NCBI GenBank assembly: GCA_027493935.1
Contig: JAOSJV010000001.1
Coordinates: forward strand, 620,001-684,000
DNA length: 64,000 nucleotides
From: Burkholderiales bacterium
Lineage (GTDB): Bacteria; Pseudomonadota; Gammaproteobacteria; Burkholderiales; SG8-39
Reading direction: 5' to 3'
The first letter of the stretch is position 1. Each line of letters starts with the position of its first letter. The notes under the pieces were generated by a model. The model saw nothing but the letters and a program-made list of their open reading frames with translations. It searched no databases and was not told the origin of the DNA. Shown here piece after piece: positions 1-9,296 of the stretch. The translations under genes and the position numbers were made by a program.

Positions 1-1794
1 GAAGCGCTCGACGTGCACCGCGCAGGTGCCCGGATCTAGGCGCACCACGGCGGCATGGATGCCGTATGGATAAGTCATGTGATCGGCGCGGAACCAGCCC
101 TCCGCGGCGGCCGGCGTGCCGGACGGCGCGGCGCGGAGCTTCTCGCGCAGCGCCTCGGCGGCGGCCTGCACCGCGCAGCCGGTCATCACCGTCACGCGCG
201 AGGCGAATGCGCCCATGCCGTAGTCGATGCGATCGGTGCGGCCGTGCACGACGCGGATGCGCTCGAGCGGGACCTGCAGCACCTCGGCGCAGATCTGCGC
301 CATCGCGGTCTCGATGCCCTGACCGATCGAGGCCGCGCCGGTCACCACTTCGACCGTTCCCGCGGCGTCGATCGAGACGACCGCCTTGTCGGCGGGCCCG
401 AGCCCGCTCTTCTCGACGAAGTAGCCGAGGCCGAGCCCCACGCGCTCGCCGGCCGCGCGCCGGGCCGCGAGCGCCGCCTTGAGGCGCTCGTAATCGAGGT
501 GGGCGAGCAGCTTGTCGAGCAGGAGCGCGTAGTCGCCCGAGTCGTACACGACGCGGGTGCCGAGGGTGTCGATGCCGCGGTCGAACGGCATCCGCTCGCG
601 CGGGACGAGATTCGTGCGGCGCACCTCGATCGGGTCGCGGCCGAGGGCGTGCGCGATGGCGTCGAGCAGGCGCTCGCGCGCGAAGGTGCTCTCGTAGCGG
701 CCGGGCGCGCGGTAGGTGCCGGCGGGCGTCTTGTTGGTGAGGCGCACGTGCACGTTCGCGCGATAGGCCGGAACGACGTACGGACCCGGCAGCATTGCGG
801 CGGCGAGGTCGGGCACGGTGACGCCGTGCGTGCGCACGTACCCGCCTTGGTCGGAGAAGATCTCGGCTTCGAGCCCGAGGACGAACCCGCGTGCGTCGAT
901 CGCCGCGCGCAGCCGGTAGCACTGGTCGCGCGAGTGATTCGTCGCCATCAGGTGTTCCTGGCGGTCCTCGACCCATTTCACCGGGCGCTTGAGCCGCAGT
1001 GCGGCGTGGCAGACGAGGACGTCCTCGGGGTAGAGCTCGCCGCGCACGCCGAAGCCGCCGCCGACGTGGCCCTCGATCAGGTGCACCATCTCGTCGGGCA
1101 TGTCGAGCATGCGCGCCACCTGGCCGCGGTTGTAGTGCGGCACCTTCGCCGCGCCGCGCATGGTGAGCACACCCGAGGCCGGATCGAACTCGGCGAGCGC
1201 GCCGCGCGTCTCGAGCGGCACGCCGGTATGGCGGCCGACGGCGACCTCGAGCTCGACCACCCGGTGCGCCGCGGCGAACGCGGCGGCGAGATCGCCGTAG
1301 CTCTTGCGCACTACCGCGACCTCGGTCGATACGCCGGGCAGCGTGGCCGGCATGAACTCGCCCGGCGGATCGGTCGCGCAGATGCACGGCGCGAGCTCCT
1401 CGATGTCGGGAACCACCAGCTCGGCTGCGTCCTCGGCGACGTACGGGTCCTCGGCGAACACGACCGCGACCGGATCGCCGACGTAGCGCACGTAGTCGCG
1501 CGCGAGCACGGTCTGCTGGTAGGGCTCGAGCCCGCCGATCTTGGTCAGCCGGATCTGGATGGGCGGGATGTGCGCGACGTCGGCGAACGCCCAGACCACA
1601 ACCACGCCGGGCAGCCGGCGCGCCGCGGCTGCGTCGATCCCGCGCAGGCGTCCGAACGCGACCGGGGAGCGCACCACCCGCATGTGGAGCTGCGCGGGGG
1701 CGGAGAGGTCGGCCGCGAAGCGGCCCGCGCCGGTGAGAAGCGCGCGGTCCTCGAGCCGCTTGTGCGACACGCCGATATAGCGACGGTCAGCCAT
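1..1794 (-). CDS. Molybdenum hydroxylase, Mo-cofactor subunit (partial, cut by left edge)
   Basis: Catalytic molybdopterin subunit of a xanthine dehydrogenase/CO dehydrogenase-family hydroxylase. The frame is open from ATG at 1794 to base 1 (598 codons); the family usually runs to about 750-800 residues, so the last fifth or so is missing. Visible parts are the N-terminal hammerhead region (start MADRRYIG), the Mo-site loop GGGFGVRGE and the stretch YRAPGRYES. Form I CO dehydrogenases have AYRCSFR at that last place, so this is not a classical CO dehydrogenase. It is the third gene of a FAD-FeS-Mo operon and overlaps the iron-sulfur gene by 8 bases. I see no internal frame break. The substrate cannot be told from sequence; purine, aldehyde, N-heterocycle or aryl-CoA substrates all occur in the family. 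Confidence 0.88.
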   Translation of the reverse strand, partial: MADRRYIGVSHKRLEDRALLTGAGRFAADLSAPAQLHMRVVRSPVAFGRLRGIDAAAARRLPGVVVVWAFADVAHIPPIQIRLTKIGGLEPYQQTVLARDYVRYVGDPVAVVFAEDPYVAEDAAELVVPDIEELAPCICATDPPGEFMPATLPGVSTEVAVVRKSYGDLAAAFAAAHRVVELEVAVGRHTGVPLETRGALAEFDPASGVLTMRGAAKVPHYNRGQVARMLDMPDEMVHLIEGHVGGGFGVRGELYPEDVLVCHAALRLKRPVKWVEDRQEHLMATNHSRDQCYRLRAAIDARGFVLGLEAEIFSDQGGYVRTHGVTVPDLAAAMLPGPYVVPAYRANVHVRLTNKTPAGTYRAPGRYESTFARERLLDAIAHALGRDPIEVRRTNLVPRERMPFDRGIDTLGTRVVYDSGDYALLLDKLLAHLDYERLKAALAARRAAGERVGLGLGYFVEKSGLGPADKAVVSIDAAGTVEVVTGAASIGQGIETAMAQICAEVLQVPLERIRVVHGRTDRIDYGMGAFASRVTVMTGCAVQAAAEALREKLRAAPSGTPAAAEGWFRADHMTYPYGIHAAVVRLDPGTCAVHVERF

Positions 1795-2290
1795 GTCCGG
1801 TCGAGCGCCGCATCCGCGCCGCGCCGGCACGCACCGCCGCGACGATGTTCTGGTAGCCGGTGCAACGGCACAGATTCGACGAGAGGATCTCGCGCAGCGC
1901 CGCGTCGCCGATATCGGGCTCGCGCTCGAGCACGCCGACCGCGAGCATCAGAAACCCCGGCGTGCAGAAGCCGCACTGCAGGCCGTGCGCTTCGTGGAAG
2001 GCCGCCTGCAGCGGATGCAGCGCGCCGTCCATGCCGGCGAGGCCCTCCACGGTGCGGATCGGCCGCCCGTGCGCCTGCACCGCGAGCATCAGACAGGCGC
2101 GCACCGGCGCGCCGTCGACGAGCACGGTGCAGGCGCCGCAGACGCCGTGCTCGCAACCGAGGTGCGTGCCGGTGAGCCCGCAGTCCTCGCGCAGCGCGTC
2201 GGCCAGGGTGCGGCGCGGCTCGACTGCGATGCGGTACTCGCGCCCGTTCACCTCGAGCGCGACAGCATGCTTGTCGGAAGGCGCGGACAC
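1787..2290 (-). CDS. Molybdenum hydroxylase, [2Fe-2S] subunit
   Basis: Small electron-transfer subunit (167 aa) carrying two [2Fe-2S] clusters that link the Mo site to FAD. The plant-type cluster motif is GCEHGVCGACTV plus a downstream Cys; the second cluster is LQCGFCTPGF with NLCRCTGY. I chose the GTG at 2290 because a GGAG box sits just upstream and it follows the FAD gene stop by 10 bases; a longer reading from 2368 would overlap that gene. Length and domain order are normal for CoxS/XdhC-type small subunits. Middle gene of the FAD-FeS-Mo operon; translation is probably coupled to both neighbours. Confidence 0.9.
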   Translation of the reverse strand: MSAPSDKHAVALEVNGREYRIAVEPRRTLADALREDCGLTGTHLGCEHGVCGACTVLVDGAPVRACLMLAVQAHGRPIRTVEGLAGMDGALHPLQAAFHEAHGLQCGFCTPGFLMLAVGVLEREPDIGDAALREILSSNLCRCTGYQNIVAAVRAGAARMRRSTGHG

Positions 2291-2300
2291 GCAGCTCCGC

Positions 2301-3155
2301 TCAGGCTGCCGCACGCTCGAGCGCGCGCCGCGTCGTCGTGCGCACGAGATGTCGGCGGTACGCTGCATCGGCGTGCAGATCCGTCATCGGCTTCACCTCG
2401 CGCGCCGCCGCATCGGCCGCTTCCGCGAGCGCCGCGGGCGAGACCGGCCGGCCGGCAAGCGCTTGCTCGGCGGCGGGCTGGCGCGACGGACGGTCCTCGA
2501 CGCCGCCTACGCCGACGCGGGCCTCGCGCACGATGCCCGCGTCGAGCCTCAGCGCGACCGCGCTCATCGCGATGGCGAAATCGCCGGCGCGCCGCGCGAA
2601 CTCGCAGAACCCGGTGCGCCAGCGCGCGCCCAGCACCGGCAGCCGGACCTCGGTGACGAGCTCGTCTGGCCGCAGCGCGGTCGCGAGGCTCGCGACGAAG
2701 AAATCCCGTGCCGCGATGACGCGCTCGCCGGCGCGGCTGCGCGCCACGATCTCGGCGTCGAGCGTCGCGGCGACCAGGCACCACTCGGAGGCCGGGTCAG
2801 CGTGCGCGATGCTGCCGGCGAACGTACCGCGCTGGCGGATCGGGTAGTGGGCGACGTGGCGCACCACCTCGGCGAGCAGCGCGCCGGTCGGGCCTTCGCA
2901 CGGCGGCCGGTGAAACGCCGCGTGGCGGGTGAGCGCGCCGATGCGAAGCCGCGCGCCCTCGACGCGCATGAAGTCGAGCTCGGCAACGCCGTTCAGGTCG
3001 AACAGCCGCCCGGGCCGCGCGAGGCGGAAGTTCATCATCGGCACGAGGCTCTGACCGCCGGCGATCAGCTTGCCGTGCTCGCCCGCCTCGGCGAGCAGCG
3101 AGAGCGTCTCGTCGAGCGTGGCGGGTGCGTCGTAGCGGAACGGGGCCGGTTTCAT
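2301..3155 (-). CDS. Molybdenum hydroxylase, FAD-binding subunit
   Basis: FAD subunit (284 aa), passing electrons from the [2Fe-2S] clusters to an acceptor. The FAD-binding signatures are IAGGQSLVPMM (about residues 33-43) and GTFAGSIAHADPASE, the CoxM/PCMH-type pattern. The C-terminal CO-dehydrogenase flavoprotein domain follows. The start is the ATG at 3155 (MKPAPFRYDAP), which matches the usual beginning of the family; upstream in-frame codons have no homology. First gene of the operon, divergent from the kinase gene at 3326; the 170-base gap must hold both promoters, but I could not pick out clear -35/-10 boxes. It lacks the four-cysteine insertion present in the paralogue at 32343. Confidence 0.9.
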   Translation of the reverse strand: MKPAPFRYDAPATLDETLSLLAEAGEHGKLIAGGQSLVPMMNFRLARPGRLFDLNGVAELDFMRVEGARLRIGALTRHAAFHRPPCEGPTGALLAEVVRHVAHYPIRQRGTFAGSIAHADPASEWCLVAATLDAEIVARSRAGERVIAARDFFVASLATALRPDELVTEVRLPVLGARWRTGFCEFARRAGDFAIAMSAVALRLDAGIVREARVGVGGVEDRPSRQPAAEQALAGRPVSPAALAEAADAAAREVKPMTDLHADAAYRRHLVRTTTRRALERAAA

Positions 3156-3325
3156 CGCCGCGAGCCTAGCATGCCGCGGCCGTGCATTCCGGACGCGGGA
3201 GACCTTTGCCGGCGGACCGCGCCAGCGAATCGCGGCGCCCCGGTAGAATGAGCGCCCAGGGAGTGCCGCGGCCCCGGGCGAGGGCGCGCGGCGCCGCACG
3301 CCGCCATACCAACAGATCGATCGGC

Positions 3326-4963
3326 ATGAGGACGCTCGGACGCTACGTGCTGCAGGAGGAGATCGGGCGCGGCTCGATGGGCACCGTGTTCAAGGCGTCC
3401 GATCCGATGATCGAGCGCACCGTCGCGGTGAAGACCATCAACGCGCTCCAGATCCAGGACGGCAGCGCCGAGCCGCGCCGCCGGTTCTTGCGCGAGGCGA
3501 AGGCCGCCGGCCGGCTGAGCCATCCGTGCATCGTCACGATCTACGACGTGGGCGAGTTCGCGGACACCGCCTACATCGTGATGGAGCTGCTCGAGGGCGT
3601 TCGCTGAAGGACGTTCTCGATCGAGGCGAGAAGATCCCGCTTGCGACCGCGGCGCAGATCGTGCTGCAGACCGCCGATGCGCTCGGCTTCGCGCACCGCC
3701 AGGGCGTGGTCCACCGCGACGTCAAGCCGGGCAACCTGATGCTCACCAAGCAGGGCCTGGTGAAGATCACCGACTTCGGCATCGCGCGCATCGATCAGAT
3801 GTCGCGCACGCGCACCGGCGTGGTGATGGGCTCGCCGCGGTACATGTCGCCCGAGCAGGTGTCGGGCAGGAAGGCCGACGGCCGCAGCGACGTGTTCTCG
3901 CTCGGCATCGTGCTCTACGAGCTCATCACCGGCGTCGCGCCGTTCGACGCCGCGCGGCCGGAGGACTTCCTCACGCTGATGCAGAACATCGTCGCCAAGG
4001 CGGCCGAGCCGCCGAGCCGCGTCAACCCGGAGGTGCCGGGCGCGCTCGACGCGATCATCGATCGCGCGCTGCGCAAGAACCCGGACGAGCGCTATCCGAC
4101 CGCGGAGGCGCTCGCAGAGGCACTGCGCCGGGCGCTGCAGAGCGAGCTCAAACCGAAGGGGGGCGAGCCCGACATCGCGAAGCTCGCCCGCACCGACGAC
4201 TTCGTGCTGCCCGAGTTCGATCTCTTCGCCACCGGAGCGGAGGCGCGCGAGGCGCCCGCGCCCAGTCGCGAGGCGTCGGCGCCGGAGTCCGCCGCCGGCG
4301 CGGGCGGCAGCCTGCTCGAACGCCTGAAGGGCCAGGCCGAGGCGCTCGAGAAGGAGGGCTCGACCGACAAGTACGCCGCCCGGACGCTGATGCTCGCGCT
4401 CGACGTCGAGCGCAAGATGCGCGCCGGCTTCGCGTATTTCGAGGAGCTGGTGCGCTACGTCGGCATCGTGAAGCCGGAGCTCGGTCACGACTACGTGCTC
4501 GAGGGACTGGGCAGCTTCGCCCGGCCGAAGATCGCCGATGCGTTCGTCGACAGCAAGCTGCGCCGCGCCGAGGGGCCGGCCGTGGATGGACATGATCACG
4601 CTCACCGTGGTGTGCGTGTCGCCGACCACGCTCGGGTTCGAGCGGCCGGGCGCCGAGTTGCAGGCGCTCGTCGACAAGCTCACCGCCGCCAACCTGCGCT
4701 ACTCGTCGGACGAGGCCGGCCGCGGCGAGAGCGCCGGCCCGGTGACCGGCGAGGTGGCCGGCGAGATTACGGTCTACGCCCGGGTGATGGCCGACCGCGA
4801 GCGCGGCCGCCTCGCGTTCCTGTGCAAGAACGTCGGCGCGTTCGGCAGCCAGAGCTTCGTCGTCAACGCCAAGAGCGCCGGCGATGCCGTGTTCGAGCAG
4901 TTCGCCAATTATCTGCTCGGGCAGCCGAGCGACTTCGCGCGGCTGGCGAGCGCCAAGCGATGA
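3326..4963 (+). CDS. Serine/threonine protein kinase with unassigned C-terminal region (two frame breaks)
   Basis: Hanks-type protein kinase, about 545 aa once repaired. Kinase domain roughly residues 1-275: glycine loop [16 protein letters not shown] lysine in VAVKTIN, catalytic loop [17 protein letters not shown], and activation/APE-like segment [11 protein letters not shown]. The C-terminal 250 residues (from about [17 protein letters not shown]) match nothing I recognise and show no membrane span. Two single-base breaks: near 3600 a G is missing from a G run (EGR-SLKDVL), and near 4570 one base is extra before WMDMITL. Both restore homology when corrected. Its stop overlaps the start of the TerC-like gene, suggesting coupled translation. 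The target is unknown. The ATG at 3326 gives [14 protein letters not shown], a typical kinase beginning. Confidence 0.85.
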
Positions 4964-5741
4964 TGGAGTGGCTCGCCGACCCGCAGGGCTGGATCGCGCT
5001 CGCGACGCTGACGGCGCTCGAGATCGTGCTCGGCGTGGACAACATCATCTTCATCTCGATCCTGGTGGGGCGGTTGCCCGCGGCGCAGCGCAACACGGCG
5101 CGCGTGCTCGGGCTCGCGCTCGCCATGGGCACGCGGATCCTGCTGCTCTTCTCGCTGACGTGGATGATGAGGCTGACCGCGCCGCTTTTCGCCGTGTTCG
5201 GCAACGAGCTCTCCGGGCGCGACCTGATCCTGATCGGCGGCGGGCTCTTCCTGCTGTGGAAGAGCGTGCACGAGATCCACCACGCGCTCGAAGGCGAGAC
5301 GGACGCCCGCGCCGGCGCCGCGGCGCGGGCGACCTTCGGCGGCGTGCTGGCGCAGATCGCGATCATCGACATCGTGTTCTCGCTCGACTCGGTGATCACC
5401 GCAGTCGGTCTGGTGGACCAGCTCTCCATCATGGTGATCGCGATCGTGGTCGCGGTGACCGTCATGATGTTCTCGGCGAAGCCGATCGGCGAGTTCGTCG
5501 AGCGGCATCCGACCGTCAAGATGCTCGCGCTCGCGTTCCTGATCCTGATCGGCTTCACGCTCGTGGCCGAGGGTGGGAGCTCCACGTGCCGAAGGGCTAC
5601 GTCTACTTCGCGATGGCGTTCTCGGTCGGGGTCGAGCTCCTGAACCTGCGTCTGCGGGCCCGCCTCGCCCGGCGGGCGGCGCCGGTGAAGCTGCGCAGGC
5701 AGCTGCCCGGCGAGGGTCCGTTCGACGGGACCGCGCCGTAG
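4960..5741 (+). CDS. TerC-family integral membrane protein (one frame break)
   Basis: Polytopic inner-membrane protein of the TerC family, about 260 aa. Some members are linked to metal or tellurite homeostasis, but the role here is unknown. Hydrophobic spans carry the family signatures [16 protein letters not shown] near the N-terminus and [16 protein letters not shown] in the middle; the conserved acidic residues in these spans are present. A break near 5575 lacks one G ([14 protein letters not shown] continues in the next frame). The start is ATG at 4960 or 4963, overlapping the kinase stop as ATGATGA. The C-terminal tail is short and basic. Next gene is hemA, which has its own promoter-like sequence. 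Confidence 0.85.
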
Positions 5742-5813
5742 ATGCCGTGGAGGGCACCGGGGCCGGCCCGCCGGACTTGATCCACCGCAAGGGTCGCAAG
5801 CCCCTGGCTTGGC

Positions 5814-5819
5814 TATAAT
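5814..5819 (+). promoter_or_regulatory. -10 box upstream of hemA
   Basis: A perfect TATAAT lies 20 bases before the hemA ATG, next to a small inverted repeat (CAAGCC-CCT-GGCTTG at about 5798-5812). No good -35 hexamer sits at 16-18 bases upstream, so promoter strength is unclear. In this very GC-rich DNA the exact hexamer is unlikely by chance. Confidence 0.45.
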
Positions 5820-5838
5820 TTCGGGCGGACCTGGACCC

Positions 5839-7092
5839 ATGCAGCTCTTCGCCCTCGGCCTGAACCACCAGAGCGCGCCGCTCGCGATCCGCGAGCGGAT
5901 CGCCTTCACGCCCGAGGGCCTGCGCGGCGCACTGCAGGAGATCGTTCGCTCGCGGCCCGCCGAGGAAGCGGCGATCGTGTCGACGTGCAACCGCACCGAG
6001 CTCTACTGCGCGGCGGGCGAGCCGCGGGAGGCGCTTGCGTGGCTCGCCGGTCATCACGGGCTGCCGCAGAACGAGCTGCGGCCCTTCCTCTACACCCTGC
6101 CGCGCGAGCAGGCCGTCCGGCACGCGTTCCGCGTGGCCGCCGGGCTCGACTCGATGGTGCTCGGCGAGCCGCAGATCCTCGGGCAGATGAAGGACGCGGC
6201 GCGCATGGCGGCCGAGGCGGGGGCGCTCGGCGCCACGCTCTCCCGGCTGTTCCAGCGCTCCTTCGCGGTGGCGAAAGAGGTGCGGACGAACACCCGTATC
6301 GGGGCCAACGTCGTCTCGATGGCGGCGGCGGCGGTGCGACTCGCCGGGCGGATCTTTCCCTCGCTGCGCGACTGCCGGGTGCTCCTGATCGGCGCCGGCG
6401 AGATGATCGAGCTCTGCGCGACGCACTTCGCTGCGCAGATGCCGCGCGCGATCACGGTCGCCAACCGCACGCTCGAGCGCGCCGAATCGGTCGCGCGCCG
6501 CTTCAGCGGGCACGCGGTGCTGTTGCGCGACCTGCCCGAGCAGCTGCCCGAGCACGACGTCGTGATCTCCTGCACCGCGAGCTCGCTCCCGATCCTCGGC
6601 AAGGGCACGATGGAGCGGGTCATCAAGGCGCGGCGCCACCAGCCGGTGTTCATGGTCGACCTCGCGGTGCCGCGCGACATCGAGCCGGAGGTCGGCGAGC
6701 TCGACGACGTCTACCTGTACACGGTCGACGACCTCGCGCAGGTGGTGCGCACCGGCATCGACGAGCGCCAGTCGCACGTCGCGCAGGCCGAGGCGATCAT
6801 CGACACGCAGGTCGGCAACTTCCTGCACTGGATGGAGGGGCGCGAGCAGGTGCCGCTCATCTGCAGCCTGCGCGAGCAGGGCGAGGCCGCGCGCAGGCTC
6901 GAGATCGACCGCGCGCTGCGCATGCTCGCGCGCGGCGAGGATCCGAGCGAGGTGCTCGAGGCGCTCTCGCACGGGCTAACGAACAAGCTGTTGCACGCGC
7001 CGACGCAGGCCTTGCACGAGGCGGACGCAGAGGAGCGGGCGCGCGTGCGCGAGGTGCTGACGCGCATCTACCGCCTGCGCTCGGGCTCCTAG
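5839..7092 (+). CDS. hemA: Glutamyl-tRNA reductase
   Basis: Converts glutamyl-tRNA to glutamate-1-semialdehyde with NADPH, the first step of C5 tetrapyrrole synthesis in the cytoplasm. 417 aa, normal length. The nucleophilic cysteine is Cys50 in [26 protein letters not shown] marks the substrate domain; [11 protein letters not shown] begins the Rossmann fold; the C-terminal dimerisation helix region is complete. ATG at 5839 gives [14 protein letters not shown], the standard start. It is followed by prfA after 107 bases, the usual proteobacterial order. No frame break. A dRS3-like palindrome lies in the gap to prfA. Confidence 0.97.
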   Translation: MQLFALGLNHQSAPLAIRERIAFTPEGLRGALQEIVRSRPAEEAAIVSTCNRTELYCAAGEPREALAWLAGHHGLPQNELRPFLYTLPREQAVRHAFRVAAGLDSMVLGEPQILGQMKDAARMAAEAGALGATLSRLFQRSFAVAKEVRTNTRIGANVVSMAAAAVRLAGRIFPSLRDCRVLLIGAGEMIELCATHFAAQMPRAITVANRTLERAESVARRFSGHAVLLRDLPEQLPEHDVVISCTASSLPILGKGTMERVIKARRHQPVFMVDLAVPRDIEPEVGELDDVYLYTVDDLAQVVRTGIDERQSHVAQAEAIIDTQVGNFLHWMEGREQVPLICSLREQGEAARRLEIDRALRMLARGEDPSEVLEALSHGLTNKLLHAPTQALHEADAEERARVREVLTRIYRLRSGS

Positions 7093-7115
7093 GGGCCGAT
7101 CGCGGTGGTCCCGTC

Positions 7116-7135
7116 ATTCCCGCGCAAGCGGGAAT
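7116..7135. repeat. dRS3-like 20-bp palindromic repeat
   Basis: ATTCCC, eight bases, then GGGAAT: exactly the pattern described for the dRS3 repeat of Neisseria, flanked by GTC on the left and CG on the right as in many dispersed proteobacterial ATTCCCGCG...CGGGAAT elements. It lies in the short hemA-prfA gap. Only one copy was noticed in this window, so dispersal in the genome is inferred. Confidence 0.6.
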
Positions 7136-7199
7136 CGCCCCGCGCCAGCAATCCCGGCCCAGCCGTCGATCCGGTGAGACACTCTGGAACCTACCGGTC

Positions 7200-8299
7200 G
7201 TGAAACCTAGCATCGCCGCGAAGCTCGAGCAGCTCCGCCGCCGGCTCGCGGAGCTCGACGGGCTGCTTGCGTCCGAGGCCGCCACGCGCGACATGGATTC
7301 GTTCCGACGTCTGTCGCGCGAGCATGCGGAGCTCGCGCCGATCGTGGATCTCTACAACCGGTACCGCGGGACCGAGCGCGACATCGCGGGCGCGAGGGAG
7401 ATGCTCGCCGATGCCGAGATGCGCGCGCTCGCCGAGTCCGAGATCGAGCAGGGCGCCGCGCGTCTCGCGGAGCTCGAAGCCGAGCTCCAGAAGCTGCTCT
7501 TGCCGAGGGACCCCAACGACGAGCGCAACATCTTCCTCGAGATCCGCGCCGGCACCGGCGGCGAGGAATCGGCGCTCTTCGCCGGCGACCTCTTCCGCAT
7601 GTACTCGCGCTATGCGGAGCGCAAGCGCTGGACGGTCGAGATCATTTCCGAGAGCCCTCGGATCTCGGCGGCTACAAGGAGGTGATCGCGCGCGTCATCG
7701 GCCGCGGCGCGTACTCCAAGCTCAGGTTCGAGTCGGGCGGACACCGCGTGCAGCGGGTGCCGGAGACCGAGACCCAGGGACGCATCCATACCTCGGCGGC
7801 GACCGTGGCGGTGATGCCGGAGGTCGACGAGGTGAGCGAGGTCGATCTCAATCCGGCCGATCTCAAGATCGACACGTTCCGCGCTTCGGGCGCGGGCGGC
7901 CAGCACGTGAACAAGACCGAGTCGGCGATCCGCATCACGCACCTGCCGACCGGCATCGTGGTCGAGTGCCAGGACGCGCGCTCGCAGCACAAGAACAAGG
8001 AGCGGGCGATGTCGGTGCTCGCGGCGCGCATCCGCGACAAGCAGACGCGCGAGCAGGCGGCGAAGACCGCCGCCGCGCGCAAGAGCCTGATCGGCAGCGG
8101 CGACCGCTCCGAGCGCATCCGCACCTACAACTTCCCGCAGGGGCGTGTCACCGACCACCGCATCAACCTGACGCTCTACAAGATCCAGGCGATCATGGAC
8201 GGCGACCTCGACGAGCTCACCGGCGCGCTTGCCGCCGAGCATCAAGCCGAGCAGCTCGCAGCGCTCGCCGACGAGACGCCGGCGCAGGCCGCCCCCTGA
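7200..8299 (+). CDS. prfA: Peptide chain release factor 1 (one frame break)
   Basis: Recognises UAA/UAG and triggers peptidyl-tRNA hydrolysis. About 366 aa after repair. Motifs: the stop-codon PxT loop as PET in [15 protein letters not shown], and the catalytic GGQ in [14 protein letters not shown] break near 7655 lacks one C in a C run; the frame then continues as [12 protein letters not shown]. An essential gene cannot really be broken, so this is strong evidence for base-calling error. The start is GTG at 7200 ([16 protein letters not shown]). prmC, which modifies the GGQ glutamine, normally follows directly but here lies 18 kb away at 26301. Confidence 0.95.
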
Positions 8300-8311
8300 G
8301 ATCTCTCACGC

Positions 8312-8333
8312 CGCGCGCCGCCGGCGGCGCGCG
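8312..8333. other. GC-rich perfect palindrome after prfA
   Basis: Eleven-base perfect inverted arms (centre between 8322 and 8323), 13 bases after the prfA stop. It could fold in RNA as a transcript-end or attenuating hairpin, but no T run follows, so a Rho-independent terminator is not supported. Confidence 0.35.
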
Positions 8334-8443
8334 TGGCGTACGGCCGGCCGCGCGAATCGTTTGATCTCGGTCACGCCGTCGCCAGCTCGGTGCAGGCTAG
8401 CATCGGCGGCGTCGAGTCGATGCTCGGCGGGGGAGGGGGCGGC

Positions 8444-9237
8444 GTGGACGCGCAGGCGGGCTACGAGGACATTCTTTACGACGAGCGGGACGGGGTGGCG
8501 ACGATCACCATCAACCGCCCGGCGAAGTACAACGCGTTCCGCGGCAGGACCTGCGACGAGCTCATCGACGCCTTTGGCCGTGCCGGCTGGAACCGGACGA
8601 TCGGCGTGGTCGTACTCACCGGCGCCGGCGACAAGGCGTTCTGCACCGGTGGCGACCAGTCGGCGCACGAGGGCGCCTACGACGGCCGCGGCACCATCGG
8701 CCTGCCGATGGAGGAGCTGCATGCGGCGATCCGCGGCGCGCCGAAGCCCGTGATCGCCAAGGTGCGCGGCTACGCGATCGGCGGCGGCAACGTGCTCGGC
8801 ACGCTCTGCGACCTGACGATCGCCGGCGAGTCGGCGCAGTTCGGTCAGGTCGGCCCGAAGATGGGCTCGGTCGACCCGGGTTTCGGCACGGCCTACCTCG
8901 CGCGCATCGTCGGTGACAAGAAGGCGCGCGAGATCTGGTACCTGTGCCGGCGCTACTCGGCGCGCGAAGCGCTCGAGATGGGCCTGGTGAACAGGTGGTG
9001 CCCGACGTCGAGCTCGATGCCGAGGTCGACGCCTGGTGCCGCGAGCTCGTCGAGCGGAGTCCGACCGCGATCGCCATCGCCAAGCGCTCGTTCAACGCCG
9101 ACTCCGACGCGATCGCCGGCATCGGCGCGCTCGGGTTGCAGGCGCTGAAGCTGTTCTACGACACCGACGAATCGAAGGAAGGGGTGCGCGCCTTCACCGA
9201 GCGACGCAAGCCAGACTTCCGCAGGTACGCAAAGTAG
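8444..9237 (+). CDS. badI: BadI-like 2-ketocyclohexanecarboxyl-CoA hydrolase (crotonase family, one frame break)
   Basis: Crotonase-fold enzyme, about 264 aa. It resembles BadI of Rhodopseudomonas palustris, which opens the ring of 2-ketocyclohexane-1-carboxyl-CoA to pimeloyl-CoA in anaerobic benzoate/cyclohexanecarboxylate breakdown. Matching stretches recalled from Bad[54 protein letters not shown], oxyanion region [10 protein letters not shown], and the tail [13 protein letters not shown]. MenB (naphthoate synthase) is the closest alternative. A break near 8985 lacks one base before [14 protein letters not shown] at 8444 is chosen for the GGGAGGGGG box just upstream. It heads an ABC importer operon, which fits uptake and degradation of an alicyclic or aromatic acid. 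Confidence 0.78.
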
Positions 9238-9296
9238 AGCGCCGCAGGCGCCGCGCGGAGCCCGTCCAGGACGTCAACCCACAGGAGGAGAGTGAG

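Noticed and set aside
55-2175. A 706-codon open frame on the plus strand opposite the first hydroxylase genes
   Set aside because: Its product is Arg/Ala/His-rich with no recognisable motif, while the minus strand encodes clear hydroxylase subunits. Long antisense frames are expected at this GC content; the same applies to the many others, for example 34198-36063 minus and 47700-49916 minus.
1-3155. Aerobic CO dehydrogenase (coxMSL)
   Set aside because: Gene order is M-S-L, but the Mo subunit lacks the AYRCSFR active-site loop of form I enzymes, so only family-level naming is justified.
3590-3610. Programmed ribosomal frameshifting in the kinase, prfA or other genes
   Set aside because: The breaks occur in unrelated genes at G/C runs or arbitrary points, with no slippery-site plus pseudoknot pattern; prfA is not known to be frameshift-controlled (prfB is). 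Base-calling error is simpler.
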